Below, in pieces: positions 17,841-27,204 of a stretch of DNA of 64,000 nucleotides. The position numbers were made by a program, and so were the translations under genes. The DNA comes from Brooklawnia sp032229645 (GTDB lineage Bacteria > Actinomycetota > Actinomycetes > Propionibacteriales > Propionibacteriaceae). The notes under the pieces were generated by a model that was given only the letters and a program-made list of their open reading frames with translations, did no database searches and had not been told where the DNA came from. The stretch lies in the NCBI GenBank assembly GCA_963722295.1, contig CAVRLB010000008.1, positions 98,251 to 162,250 on the forward strand. Direction: 5' to 3'. The first letter of the stretch is position 1; each line of letters starts with the position of its first letter.

Positions 17841-19070
17841 TCACGCCGGAGAGGAGAGCTCCTCAAGTATTGGCGCGAACGGGTGCCGCGCGATCTGCTC
17901 GGCCATCACTATGAGGTGAGCGAGGGCCCGCTGCCGCCCATCCGTCAGGTCGATACCGGTTCGCTTCGAGATCTGCTCAAGACGGTAATACAGAGTGGTC
18001 CGGTGGATGACGAGTTGTGCAGCAGTGCGTGACGTGTCCCCGCTGTTGCGTAGATAGCACTCCAAAGTGCTCGACAGCATCTGGTCCGAAGCTATCAGCG
18101 CAACCAGGCGCTGGACGGTAGGTATCTGAAGGGTGCTGATCATCTGCAACAGCGCGCTCAATCCACCGACTTCTGCGCTCGCGATCACCGGTTCTGCCGG
18201 AAGGAGCGCATCGCCGAGAAGCGCGGCGAGGCTGGCTTCCGCGAACGCCTTGCGCAGCGACCGGAGGCTGCTGATCGGGCCGAGCCCCACGCAGCGGGCG
18301 TCCGGTGCGTAGACCGGTATCAGCGTGCGCAGCAGTTCGGTCGCCTTTTCGGATTCCTGGTTGGCAACAGCGCCAAACACGGCACCGGCGGCGAATCCGG
18401 AGACCTCGAGTGGAGTGCTTTCGGCAGCGAAGATGCCGGCCTCGGCGCGTGACGCGAGCAGCGCGCGGGCGAGGCCGTCCGCAGTCTGGCTGATGCCATC
18501 GGCTTCGCCGGCGTGAATGGCCACCACGAACTGGCAGCTGTCGTCCTGGTCCAGGCCGTAGCGGATCAGGGCAAGCTCGAGAGCACCAGATGTGCGCCCG
18601 CCGGAGAGCGCTAGCTCCAACAACCGTCGTCTCGGCTGTTCGGACAGAGTGTTCATCTGTCTGCGTCGTTCTAGGGATCTGGCCAGCTGCTGGCAGGCAG
18701 CCAGGATTCGCGGGTCGGGCACTTGGGTGCCGTCGTCGTAAACCCACAGCAGCGCGAGGCATTCAGACTTGGACCGAATCGGGTAGCAGATCCGGGCGTT
18801 GAACTCCTGAGATGGAAGCGCAGGAATCCTGACCGGTTGATCCTTGTCGGCCAGCGCGAAGCCCGTCAGATAGCTCTGTACCTCCGGGGTTATCTCGCGG
18901 GTCAGCATGAGACGCCGCCGGTATCCGTCCTCATCGCCGTGATGCCGGCTCGATGTGATGAGCGCGCCGCCGGGCTCATCCAAGGCCACGGAGCGCTCGA
19001 TCCGGTTGCTGAGCTTGTCCAGAATCTGTTGGACATCGTCCAGAAGCGGATCAACTATCGGGTAGCCCAT
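17841..19070 (-). CDS. PucR/CdaR-type transcriptional regulator
   Basis: A 409-residue regulator. The C-terminal helix-turn-helix (about 350-395) reads TSRTAAQLVIHRTTLYYRL and then KRTGIDLTDG, the canonical PucR HTH_30 pattern. The central part resembles the GGDEF-like CdaR domain, and the N-terminal 140 residues look like a small-molecule sensor. Regulators of this family usually activate adjacent catabolic genes in response to the substrate (purines, sugar acids, amino acids). It is the first of three minus-strand genes with the cyclodeaminase-like enzyme and the MFS transporter, and is their obvious candidate controller. Confidence 0.88.
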   Translation of the reverse strand: MGYPIVDPLLDDVQQILDKLSNRIERSVALDEPGGALITSSRHHGDEDGYRRRLMLTREITPEVQSYLTGFALADKDQPVRIPALPSQEFNARICYPIRSKSECLALLWVYDDGTQVPDPRILAACQQLARSLERRRQMNTLSEQPRRRLLELALSGGRTSGALELALIRYGLDQDDSCQFVVAIHAGEADGISQTADGLARALLASRAEAGIFAAESTPLEVSGFAAGAVFGAVANQESEKATELLRTLIPVYAPDARCVGLGPISSLRSLRKAFAEASLAALLGDALLPAEPVIASAEVGGLSALLQMISTLQIPTVQRLVALIASDQMLSSTLECYLRNSGDTSRTAAQLVIHRTTLYYRLEQISKRTGIDLTDGRQRALAHLIVMAEQIARHPFAPILEELSSPA

Positions 19071-19160
19071 GCATAGACTCCTGTATCACGCACAAAGCAC
19101 ATCGGTGTGCTGTCGTCCAGCCTATCCGCGCCCCCTGACCGGTGCCATGGGCGTTACAGC

Positions 19161-19192
19161 GTGGCTGCCGGAAGTCGCAGCGGCTGGCGAAG
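19161..19192. repeat. Isolated copy of the 50-bp minisatellite core
   Basis: These 32 bases match the type-B minisatellite core (14.7-15.1 kb) at about 27 positions: GTGGCTGCCGGAA, three changed bases, GCAGCGGCT, two changed bases, CGAAG. It lies about 70 bases beyond the NUDIX stop. A second dispersed copy suggests an intergenic repeat family in this genome. Confidence 0.6.
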
Positions 19193-19259
19193 ATTGGTTC
19201 GATGACGAACGAATTGCCGAGCAGGATCGTCCCGGCCTGTAGGTTGCTGGAAGTCTGTC

Positions 19260-19649
19260 TCAGTTTCGCGCTGCTGCCAGCAGCGGAAAGACCAGATCGG
19301 TATTGAGCGGCGCTTGTCCATCGCCCGGATCGGCGGGATCGACCCAGCGTAGAGCAGCAAGCTCGGCATGGATGCCGGGCGTGACCCGCTCATCGGAGAT
19401 GAAGACATGCGCGGTGAGCGGAACGCCTTCGTTCACGGCCGTGCTGTGAAACGTCCCCAGATCGCGAAGTCGGGACTCGTCCAACTGCACGCCCAGCTCT
19501 TCGGAAACCTCGCGGAGTGCGCACTGCAGGGCGGTCTCGTCCGCTTCGGGCTTACCGCCCACGAGCATCCAGCCACTCGTGCCCCGTTTGCGGACGGTGA
19601 GCACGCGCCCGAAGGCGTCGAACAAGCAGACTGCAGAGACTTCGATCAC
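19260..19649 (-). CDS. NUDIX hydrolase
   Basis: A 129-residue protein with a complete NUDIX box: GGKPEADETALQCALREVSEELGV (residues about 31-54), giving the G-x5-E-x7-REUxEExGU pattern with its metal-binding glutamates. Such enzymes hydrolyse nucleoside diphosphates linked to another group (8-oxo-dGTP, NDP-sugars, diadenosine polyphosphates); nothing fixes the substrate here. The N-terminus (MIEVSAVCLFD) and the TSGWMLVGGKPE segment are typical of MutT-like actinobacterial members. Its start overlaps the stop of the LuxR gene by four bases, so the two are translationally coupled. Confidence 0.92.
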   Translation of the reverse strand: MIEVSAVCLFDAFGRVLTVRKRGTSGWMLVGGKPEADETALQCALREVSEELGVQLDESRLRDLGTFHSTAVNEGVPLTAHVFISDERVTPGIHAELAALRWVDPADPGDGQAPLNTDLVFPLLAAARN

Positions 19650-21265
19650 GTACCGAGAGTAGTTGGACGACCCGGTTGGCCGGGCGAGGTGGTCGGCGGG
19701 TGGATCTTGCGTTGGGGCAGCCTTGGGCCCTGCTCACCGGGAACGAGGCCCAGATCCCGTACCATGCGGAGGGCCTCCGACTTGGAGCCCACCCCGAGCT
19801 TGCGGTAGATCGACGCCAGATGGGTCTTGACGGTATTGCGGGAAAGATGCATCGAGAGCGCCACATCGTTCAGGGTCGCGTTCGTGCTCAACGCCCGCAG
19901 TACCGACAACTCACCGCGGGTCAACTGGATCCGCGTCGCCTGGAGTTCTGGCTTCTCGGTCGGGGTGGCCGGTTCGAATTCCATGCGTTCGGACGGGGGC
20001 AGTGCCTCGGAGATGAGCGCGATGATCGGATCGGGCGTTTGAGTCAGCGGACACCGGCAGCCCCGGCGTACCTGTCCGGCGATCGCTTGCGCCAAGGCGG
20101 GCCGCACAGCAAGCCCGTTTGCGTGCTCCAATTCAGCGATGAGTAGCTGCGCTTCCAATCTCTCGACCGGAGCGATGTCCTCGGCCTGCAACTCATGCAA
20201 GACCCAGGCCGCCTGGTCGTACAGGCCTTGCCGCAGCAGGCATCGCGCTCGGGAAATTGCGATTCGTGGCGCGGAGCAGTCGGCGGAGTCGAGCAGCGCA
20301 CCTGCACTGTCGACTGCGTCAGATGCCACCAACGCATCGGCTATCGCCGACACCAACAGTTCGGACGCCAGCGAGCCGGCAGGTGTCGGGCGCGAGATAA
20401 ACGCGAGTTCGGCTACGTCCAAGGCATCCAGAGGTCTGTCCTGATTCAGGGCGACGCGCGCCTTGGTGTAGGCGATCAACGCCCAGAACTCTTCGGGGTC
20501 GGCTGCCTCGGGGAGTTGAGCGACGAGGGTCTCGGCATCGTCACTCACCCGTGCGACGGCGATTAGCGCGCGAGCGGTGCGTTGCGTGGCGGCGACGAAT
20601 TTGGTGGTGTAATTCGGGCAGTCGGAGGCCCGGCAGCTTTGGTCCAGCATGCGCTGAGCGTCGTCCAGGCTGCCACGCAGCGCGAAGGTGATGGCCAGCT
20701 TTCCGCAGGCATCCGAGTACACGTAGGCGTGCGCGCTTCCTGGCGCGAGGTCTCTGGCCAGTTCCAACGTCTGAATCGCTCGCCGGGTGTCACCGGCCAG
20801 TAGATAGGTGATGCCCATCTGCAGCAGGCACACCGGCGCAGGGCTATCAGGGCCGTAGTTGGCCTGCATGATCTCTTTGCTCATCATCTCGCTGAGCTGC
20901 TCCGCAGCTGCGACCGCCCCCGTGTAGTCAGCGGCGAGACGGCGCATGAGCATCTCCACTAGCAACTCGCCGCTATCAGTGAACTCCTTCATCGCACCCG
21001 GATTCGTGCTGGGGGTTTGGCCGGACAACGCCAGTACGCGGTCCGCAGCGAACACCAATGGATGCTGGACTCGCAAGAGCGGATCGTTGGCGACCAGCGC
21101 CAGCGGGACCTTGGACAGCGCGGCCTCCGCCGCTGGAAAGAGTTCGGGAGTGAGCCACGACGACCACTTCTCTGTGGTGATGACATCGACGATCTGCTGC
21201 GGATCATCCGCCTGGACCGCCAGGTCGAGGCGCCTCAGCGCCTCGACCGTTTCCCTACTGGACAT
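19646..21265 (-). CDS. LuxR-type regulator with TPR-like sensor domain
   Basis: A 539-residue protein. The C-terminal 65 residues form a LuxR helix-turn-helix: LTRGELSVLRALSTNATLND followed by LSRNTVKTHLASIYRKLGV. The preceding 440 residues are Ala/Leu-rich helical pairs that look like tetratricopeptide or MalT-type repeats; the N-terminal AAA ATPase of full LAL regulators is missing. It is divergent from the pilus operon with 198 bases between, including three in-phase GGTGA boxes. Control of the pilus genes is a reasonable guess from position. The NUDIX gene overlaps its 3' end. Confidence 0.85.
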   Translation of the reverse strand: MSSRETVEALRRLDLAVQADDPQQIVDVITTEKWSSWLTPELFPAAEAALSKVPLALVANDPLLRVQHPLVFAADRVLALSGQTPSTNPGAMKEFTDSGELLVEMLMRRLAADYTGAVAAAEQLSEMMSKEIMQANYGPDSPAPVCLLQMGITYLLAGDTRRAIQTLELARDLAPGSAHAYVYSDACGKLAITFALRGSLDDAQRMLDQSCRASDCPNYTTKFVAATQRTARALIAVARVSDDAETLVAQLPEAADPEEFWALIAYTKARVALNQDRPLDALDVAELAFISRPTPAGSLASELLVSAIADALVASDAVDSAGALLDSADCSAPRIAISRARCLLRQGLYDQAAWVLHELQAEDIAPVERLEAQLLIAELEHANGLAVRPALAQAIAGQVRRGCRCPLTQTPDPIIALISEALPPSERMEFEPATPTEKPELQATRIQLTRGELSVLRALSTNATLNDVALSMHLSRNTVKTHLASIYRKLGVGSKSEALRMVRDLGLVPGEQGPRLPQRKIHPPTTSPGQPGRPTTLGT

Positions 21266-21306
21266 GCGGCCATTTCATCATGATTTCTCAGGAACGTCAT
21301 CTTCTG

Positions 21307-21356
21307 GGTGATTTTGGTCAACTTGCGGGTGAGAAGGGGTGAAAAGAGGTGAATAG
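21307..21356. promoter_or_regulatory. Helically phased GGTGA boxes upstream of pilus operon
   Basis: GGTGA begins at 21328, 21338 and 21348, exactly 10 bp apart, each followed by an A/G-rich tail (GAAG, AAAG, ATAG). A further GGTGA is at 21307 and GGTCA at 21316. They lie in the gap between the divergent LuxR regulator and the surface-adhesin gene. Spacing of one helical turn suggests cooperative protein binding; the binding protein is not known. Confidence 0.4.
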
Positions 21357-21463
21357 ACGAACGGCCAAGGGTGATCTTCGGCCCTCTGGCTAGTGTCAGA
21401 TCGGCTTTATGGCAAGAATCAACGCGGGTGTTCCTGAGAAAACGCCATGAAGAGGGGATCTAG

Positions 21464-24400
21464 ATGTCTGTGAGCCCGCGAACTGTGCGGTCGGCGAGAG
21501 CTGTCAGGAAACTGAATCGTACGATGCTCGTGGGAGCGCTGCTGGGGCTGACCCTTAGCGCCGGCGTGGCACCCACGTCGATGGCCTGGGGTGAGGACGA
21601 TGCAGTCCCGGACACCACGGCCAGCGCATCGAGTGATCCCGCGAGCAGCACCTCTACTACTGAAACTTCGGCATCCGAATCCTCAGGGACCGCGTCGTCC
21701 GCAACGCCCGAGTCGTCGCAGACATCTCAATCTCCCCAGATCACCGAGTCGTCGTCTGCTGATGCCTCGGACGATCAAACCGCGTCAGAGGACAGTTCGG
21801 TCGCAGCGGAGTCGGCGACCGCCGACCAGTCGGTTTCAGTTCAGAAGATCGAGCCGCGAGCCGCGGCAAGAGCCATCAGCTGTGCCTCCGGAGTCATTTA
21901 TTCAGTCAGCAGTTCAGGGCAGCTCCGTGAGATCAACAACGGCACGGTGACAGACGTCGGCAACGCGGCAAGCGGCGTCAGCAGCTTCAACGGTGTTGGC
22001 ATCGGGTCCAGCGGACAGCCGATCTACGCATATGAGCGCTCGAAAAACTCACAATCGGACGGCAACTTAACAAAAGTCGCCATGTACTCGTACAACGCTG
22101 GCACCGGCACCTGGACGAATACCGGGGACACTTTCAACACGAATCCGTCGAGCAGTGGCGGCTACAACGGCTCGCTGGTTGCGGGTGCCGTCAACCTGAG
22201 CAATGGCAAGTACATGTTCGGCGGTTTCGAGACCATCGACAATGGTAGATGGGCCAACCCGCGCTACACACAGGTTTTTAAGATCTGGCAATATGACCCG
22301 AGTACCAGCCCCAAGTTCACGTACAAGGGCTACGTGAGCACCTACGCCGGCCAAGATGATCCCGGTGCGGCGAACGGTGACATGGCGTTCAACTCCTTGG
22401 GGAATCTCTTCATTGTCCGCGGTTCCGGCACTGACACCACTGTCTTCAGCGTGACAGCGTCCAACCTCGCCTCGGCCAATGGCGGAAAGATCACGTCTTC
22501 GGGTTCGGAGACCTTCACCACGACCAACAATGTCAATGGCGTCGCCTTCGACGCAAACGGCAAGGCCTACCTCGGTGCTTCGTCAACCGTCGAGAGCTTC
22601 AACATGCCTGACTGGTCGGGTAAAGCGACTGTCACCTCAAAGTTGAGCGACAGCTCCGACCTGGCGTCCTGCTCGTCACCGCCAACGATCGTCATTGAGA
22701 AGGAGATCGTCGGTGGTCGTGTGAATCCCGGCGATCAGGTAAAGCTCACTCTTAAGCAGGGCACCACCACGCTCGGTGAGGTCACGACAACAGGCTCAGC
22801 GACCGGCGTCCAGGACCAGCGCATCGGCCCCATGCCCACAGTCCGCAGTGTTGACCTGAGCTTCACTGAAACCGCAGCGGGAACAACTGACCTGGCCGAC
22901 TACGTGTCCGCATATCAGTGCACGCTCACCTATATCGATGGCTCCGTGCAGATCCTCAACGAGGTCAGCGGAACCTCCGGCTCGATCACGATCCCGACAA
23001 CCGGTGAAGCGGTCCGATGCGTCTTCCGTAACGCCCCTCTCGTCGCGAGCGTGAACATCCACAAGGACCTTGCGGACGCTCAAGGTGAGAATCCTGTACC
23101 GCTCGGCGGGTGGACGGTCGGCGCGACCGCGACGGCGACGGGCACAGAAACAGTGACCGGGACGCCGACTGCGGCAACTCAGCAGACCAACACCCAAGGC
23201 AACGCGTCCTGGAGTTTCAAGTTCCAGAGCAAGAGCGGCAAGGCGACTGTCAATGTCCTGGAGCAGATGCAGGCCACTTATGCCTTCCATAGCGGTGAGT
23301 GCTCAGTGACACACATTGATGGGTCGTCCACGACGACAGACCTCACAGGTCCCGGCTCTACAGCGCTTGCGGGCATCGGTCCGGGCGACACCGTCGACTG
23401 CACTTACGTCAACAAGCCGGCACCCGGTGCCCTCACGATCACGAAGGCGTTCGATAGCTCGGTCCCGCAGGGGTCTGGCACGAACGTGACCTTCACTGGC
23501 ACCTACACCTGCACTCTGAACAGCGCCACGGTCGCATCGGGCAGCTGGAGCCGCACCGGCACCGGTGCCGCGACGCTGACCCCGGCCTCCGGATCGCCTG
23601 CGGCCAACCAGATTCCGGTTGGCGCGAGCTGCTCGGCGACGGAGAACACGATCTCAGGCAGTGCGGGCCTGCCGAACGGCTCCTACCAGTGGGGTACCGC
23701 AACCCTGAGTCCCGCCAATGTCACGATCGCTACCGGCAAGATGTCCGACATCACCGTTACGAACAAGGCCGAGCGCATCTACGGCAACTTCTCGGTGACG
23801 AAGGTACTGGCGACCGGCAGCACAGCCGATTCGTCCAACCAGTACTCAGGCGACTGGTCGTGCTCACTCGGCAGCGAGACGAAGACCGGTACCTGGGGCC
23901 CGATTGCGGCAGGCGGTACCTGGGCCTCGACCGTGGCCAACCAGATTCCGCTCGGTGCTGATTGCAAGGTGACCAGCGAGAATCGTCCGGATCACCCGGT
24001 GGCCGACAACCCATCCTTCGAGTGGGACGGCGAGGCGGGTCTGGGTAGCAACGTCACCGCCGCGAAGGACAATATCGCGACCGTCACCGTGACCAACACG
24101 ACCAAGCAGGGGCTGGGCTCGGTCATCTGGACGAAGGTCGCCGCCGGCACGGACGGCGAGCTACTCGCGGGATCCACCTGGACGCTGACCGGTCCGAACG
24201 TACCGGCGAACACCGTCGTGACCGACTGCGAAGCGACTCCTTGCCCGGCTGGTTCCTTCAAGGATCAGGACCCGGTCGCCGGTGCGTTCCTGCTGATCGA
24301 GTTGCCGGCGGGAGATTACACCCTGACTGAGAAGTCGGCACCTCCCGGCTACCAGCTCGTCAAGGATCCGATCGGCTTCACCGTCGTCGGTGGTTCGACC

Positions 24401-24568
24401 ATCGAACTCGATCCGATCGAGAACACGCAGCAAGACGGCGCAGTACTGCCGCTGACCGGTGGCATGGGCCGAGATGCCTTCCTCATCGGTGGCACCGGAC
24501 TGCTGCTGATAGCTGCAGGAGCCTTGGTGATCCGGCAGCGCCGGACACGTCGAGTTCAGCAGGGCTGA
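21464..24568 (+). CDS. LPXTG-anchored surface protein, probable pilus tip adhesin
   Basis: A 1034-residue cell-wall protein. A long signal peptide (about 1-45) precedes an extended Ser/Thr/Ala-rich stalk (45-130). A repeated-strand region at about 140-420 (CASGVIYSVSSSGQL) resembles a DUF6923-like propeller. Several Ig-like DUF5979 modules follow, each ending in VxCTYVNKP or VTVTN. A final SpaA-type domain carries the isopeptide E-box YTLTEKSAPPGY. The sorting signal LPLTGG, a hydrophobic helix and RQRRTRR close the protein. A size over 1000 residues, first place in the locus and variable Ig modules fit the tip subunit of sortase-assembled pili. AGAGGGG lies upstream of ATG 21464. Confidence 0.87.
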   Translation: MSVSPRTVRSARAVRKLNRTMLVGALLGLTLSAGVAPTSMAWGEDDAVPDTTASASSDPASSTSTTETSASESSGTASSATPESSQTSQSPQITESSSADASDDQTASEDSSVAAESATADQSVSVQKIEPRAAARAISCASGVIYSVSSSGQLREINNGTVTDVGNAASGVSSFNGVGIGSSGQPIYAYERSKNSQSDGNLTKVAMYSYNAGTGTWTNTGDTFNTNPSSSGGYNGSLVAGAVNLSNGKYMFGGFETIDNGRWANPRYTQVFKIWQYDPSTSPKFTYKGYVSTYAGQDDPGAANGDMAFNSLGNLFIVRGSGTDTTVFSVTASNLASANGGKITSSGSETFTTTNNVNGVAFDANGKAYLGASSTVESFNMPDWSGKATVTSKLSDSSDLASCSSPPTIVIEKEIVGGRVNPGDQVKLTLKQGTTTLGEVTTTGSATGVQDQRIGPMPTVRSVDLSFTETAAGTTDLADYVSAYQCTLTYIDGSVQILNEVSGTSGSITIPTTGEAVRCVFRNAPLVASVNIHKDLADAQGENPVPLGGWTVGATATATGTETVTGTPTAATQQTNTQGNASWSFKFQSKSGKATVNVLEQMQATYAFHSGECSVTHIDGSSTTTDLTGPGSTALAGIGPGDTVDCTYVNKPAPGALTITKAFDSSVPQGSGTNVTFTGTYTCTLNSATVASGSWSRTGTGAATLTPASGSPAANQIPVGASCSATENTISGSAGLPNGSYQWGTATLSPANVTIATGKMSDITVTNKAERIYGNFSVTKVLATGSTADSSNQYSGDWSCSLGSETKTGTWGPIAAGGTWASTVANQIPLGADCKVTSENRPDHPVADNPSFEWDGEAGLGSNVTAAKDNIATVTVTNTTKQGLGSVIWTKVAAGTDGELLAGSTWTLTGPNVPANTVVTDCEATPCPAGSFKDQDPVAGAFLLIELPAGDYTLTEKSAPPGYQLVKDPIGFTVVGGSTIELDPIENTQQDGAVLPLTGGMGRDAFLIGGTGLLLIAAGALVIRQRRTRRVQQG

Positions 24569-24663
24569 GCAAGAACCGAACTCACACGAATTCACCCGAC
24601 TCACCTAGCCTTCACCGGCCGCTCGCATCGGACCGGGGAGAAAATGAAAGGAAATCGCACAAC

Positions 24664-26071
24664 ATGGCAAAGTTCTTCCAGCGCCTAGCGGCTGGGGTGG
24701 GCGCGATCGCTCTCGCGAGCGCCGGCCTACTTGGCGCAGCTAGCCCAGCATCGGCGGAGGTGCCGGAAACGCCGAGCCTCGCCAATATCAACCCGAACGC
24801 TGATACCTCGCTGACCATCCATAAGTTCGATGGCAACCCGGGTGAGGCAGGCAACGGCACCGTCATCGGCGATACCTCCGGCTTCGGCAACGCCCTCGAA
24901 GGCGTCGAGTTCACCATCACACCGGTGACGGCGAAGGGCGGCACCTCGATCGACCTGACCACCTACGAAGGTTGGGAGCTCATCAAGGGCGCTACCGTCG
25001 CGGACGTCCAAGGCGCCGGATTCACCCTCGGCACCCCGACCGTTGTGACCACCGAGGCCGGCGGCACCGTGACCGCAGCCCTTCCGATCGGCTTCTACCT
25101 GGTCACCGAGACCGATCCGGGCAACAACAACATCACCTCGCCCGTCGTGCCGTTCCTGGTGAGCCTGCCTTACCCGAACAACGCCGACTGGATCTACGAC
25201 GTCCACGTCTACCCGAAGAACGTCGTCGATAGCACCGACATCACCAAGACCGTCTCCGAGCCCGGCAAGGTCGTGCTCCCTGACGGTACGACCGTCACCG
25301 ACAAGGCTCTTGTCGACTGGACGATCAGCGTCCCGGTTCCGGCCGCTCCTTCCTACACCACTTTCGTGGTCAACGATCCGCTCGATTCGCGCCTGACCTA
25401 CGACTCGATCAAGGTGACCATCGGCAGCACCGAGCTGACCGCGGGTACGGACTACACCGTCACCGACAACATCGTTGTCACCTTCACCGACACGGGTCTC
25501 GGCAAGCTGGTCGCCGGTACTCCGGTGGTGCTGGTCGTTACCACCCAGGTCGATGGCACCGGCATCATCGCCAACGGTGCCGACGCTGTGGTGAACAACT
25601 TCAAGCCGGTTGTCAAGACCGAGCCGACCACCAACTGGGCCGACCTGAAGGTGCTGAAGACCGACGACGGCAACGACAAGGTCCTGAAGGACGCCGAATT
25701 CGAGATCTTTAAGTCGCACCGCCCGTGACAAGACCACCCTGGTCGGCACGTACACCACCGACGCCAACGGCGAGATCAATGTCACCCTGTGGGTCGGCAA
25801 CAACGACGACGTCACCGAGACCTACTGGCTGAAGGAAACCAAGGCCCCGGCCGGCTACGTCACTCCTACCGGCGACGCGGCTTGGACGCAGGTCGATCTC
25901 ACTGCCAACACCACTCCGGTCGTCGTCACGAAGACCATCGAGAACACCAAGCAGCAGGGCCCGAACCTGCCGCTGACCGGTGGCCAGGGCACCATGATCT
26001 TCCTCATCGCCGGTGTTGCGATCATCGGTGCTGCGGGTGGCGCAATGGCACTCCGCAAGGCTCGCGCCTGA
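24664..26071 (+). pseudogene. Major pilin (SpaA/FimP-type, isopeptide D2), single-base frameshift
   Basis: Repaired length about 468 residues. The signal peptide ends at SPASA. The pilin motif WIYDVHVYPKN contains the polymerising Lys185. The D2-type Ig domain follows, then the E-box YWLKETKAPAGY and the sorting signal LPLTGG with hydrophobic helix and KARA tail. The frame breaks at about 25720: after EFEIFKSH an extra C turns the expected Ala-Arg-Asp-Lys into a stop at 25726. Everything needed for cross-linking and wall anchoring lies after the break, in the +1 frame. Sequence on both sides is pristine, so a read error or a very recent mutation is likely. AAAGGA precedes the start. Confidence 0.88.
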
Positions 26072-26119
26072 TAGCGAGAGGACGCATCGTCCGAGCTAGT
26101 GAACAGCAGTAATCAGTAG

Positions 26120-26161
26120 CCATTCAGTGGGCGGGGAGTCACCTCTCCGCCCACTGAATGG
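26120..26161 (+). terminator. Strong hairpin between pilin and sortase genes (attenuator)
   Basis: CCATTCAGTGGGCGG at 26120-26134 pairs perfectly with CCGCCCACTGAATGG at 26147-26161, and the pairing extends inward to a stem of about 19 bp with one mismatch and a 4-base loop. There is no U-run. It ends 18 bases before the sortase ATG, so partial termination would keep sortase levels below pilin levels. Confidence 0.75.
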
Positions 26162-26179
26162 CGTTCGAGGGGGACCAGA

Positions 26180-27097
26180 ATGCTCGACGTCGCTTCGCAG
26201 CCCAGTCCGGCGGGCGCGCCCACGCCGCGTCCACGTCGCTGGCGAATGCCGTGGTTCAACGCGCTGATGTCGTTGGTGCTCCTCATCGGCGTGCTGGTGC
26301 TGATGTATCCCAGTGTGGCGAGCTGGTTCTCGCAGTACAACCAGTCGCGTCTGATCGATGACGTGGTCACTGCCGACATTGAGAAGGGTCCGCCGTCCAG
26401 ACTGGAAGCCGAGATCGCGAAGGCCCAGGCTTACAACTCGGCCCTCACCGGCGGTGCCTTGTTGTCCCCCGAGAGCAACGTGCCTACCTCTGATGGCGAG
26501 AACGGTGGCGAGTTCGACTACAACCAGTTGCTCGATATCAACGGCACCGGCACCATGGGCCGATTGAAGATTCCCAGCATCGATGTCGATCTGCCGATCT
26601 ACCACGGCACCTCGGAAGCGACGCTCGCTGCCGGGGTCGGCCACCTCAAGGGCACCTCACTGCCGGTCGGCGGCACCTCCCAGCACTCCGTCTTGACCGC
26701 GCACCGCGGGTTGCCCAGTGCGACGCTCTTCGACAACCTCGACAAGCTGAAGGTCGGCGACCGCTTCACCATCGAGGTCTTCGGCGAGGTGCTCACCTAT
26801 CAGGTGATCTCGACCCAGGTCGTACAACCGGACGAAACCCAGCCCTTGCTGCCGCAGTACGGCAAGGACCTGGTGACTCTGGTCACCTGCACCCCGCTGG
26901 GCATCAACACCCACCGCATCCTGGTGACCGGGGAACGTGTCACCCCGACCCCGGTCCAAGACATTCAGGCGGCAGGAACCGCGCCCGACATCCCCGGATT
27001 CCCCTGGTGGAGCGTGATCATCGGCGGCAGCGTCGTGGTGCTCACCGGGTTTGTGATCTACTCCGGACGAGCCCTCGCCAAGCGAGGTCGTGCCTGA
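26180..27097 (+). CDS. Class C sortase (pilus polymerase)
   Basis: A 305-residue transpeptidase that joins pilin subunits through the pilin-motif Lys. It has N-terminal (about 25-45) and C-terminal (about 275-297) membrane helices, the class C topology. Catalytic His175 lies in LTAHRG, Cys237 in TLVTCTPLGINTHR and Arg246 in the same segment. I see no clear DPW/DPF lid motif in the 50-110 linker. Only one sortase is present in the locus, so anchoring of finished pili to the wall probably uses a housekeeping sortase elsewhere. GAGGGGG lies upstream of the ATG. Confidence 0.93.
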   Translation: MLDVASQPSPAGAPTPRPRRWRMPWFNALMSLVLLIGVLVLMYPSVASWFSQYNQSRLIDDVVTADIEKGPPSRLEAEIAKAQAYNSALTGGALLSPESNVPTSDGENGGEFDYNQLLDINGTGTMGRLKIPSIDVDLPIYHGTSEATLAAGVGHLKGTSLPVGGTSQHSVLTAHRGLPSATLFDNLDKLKVGDRFTIEVFGEVLTYQVISTQVVQPDETQPLLPQYGKDLVTLVTCTPLGINTHRILVTGERVTPTPVQDIQAAGTAPDIPGFPWWSVIIGGSVVVLTGFVIYSGRALAKRGRA

Positions 27098-27204
27098 CCC
27101 CGGGGCCTGCCTAGAGACGTACCCCCGCCACTGCAAGACAGCTAGCCAGCAGTAACATTGCTGCCGGAGTGGCACGGTGGCGCGCCATCTGAAAGGGGCT
27201 TCCA

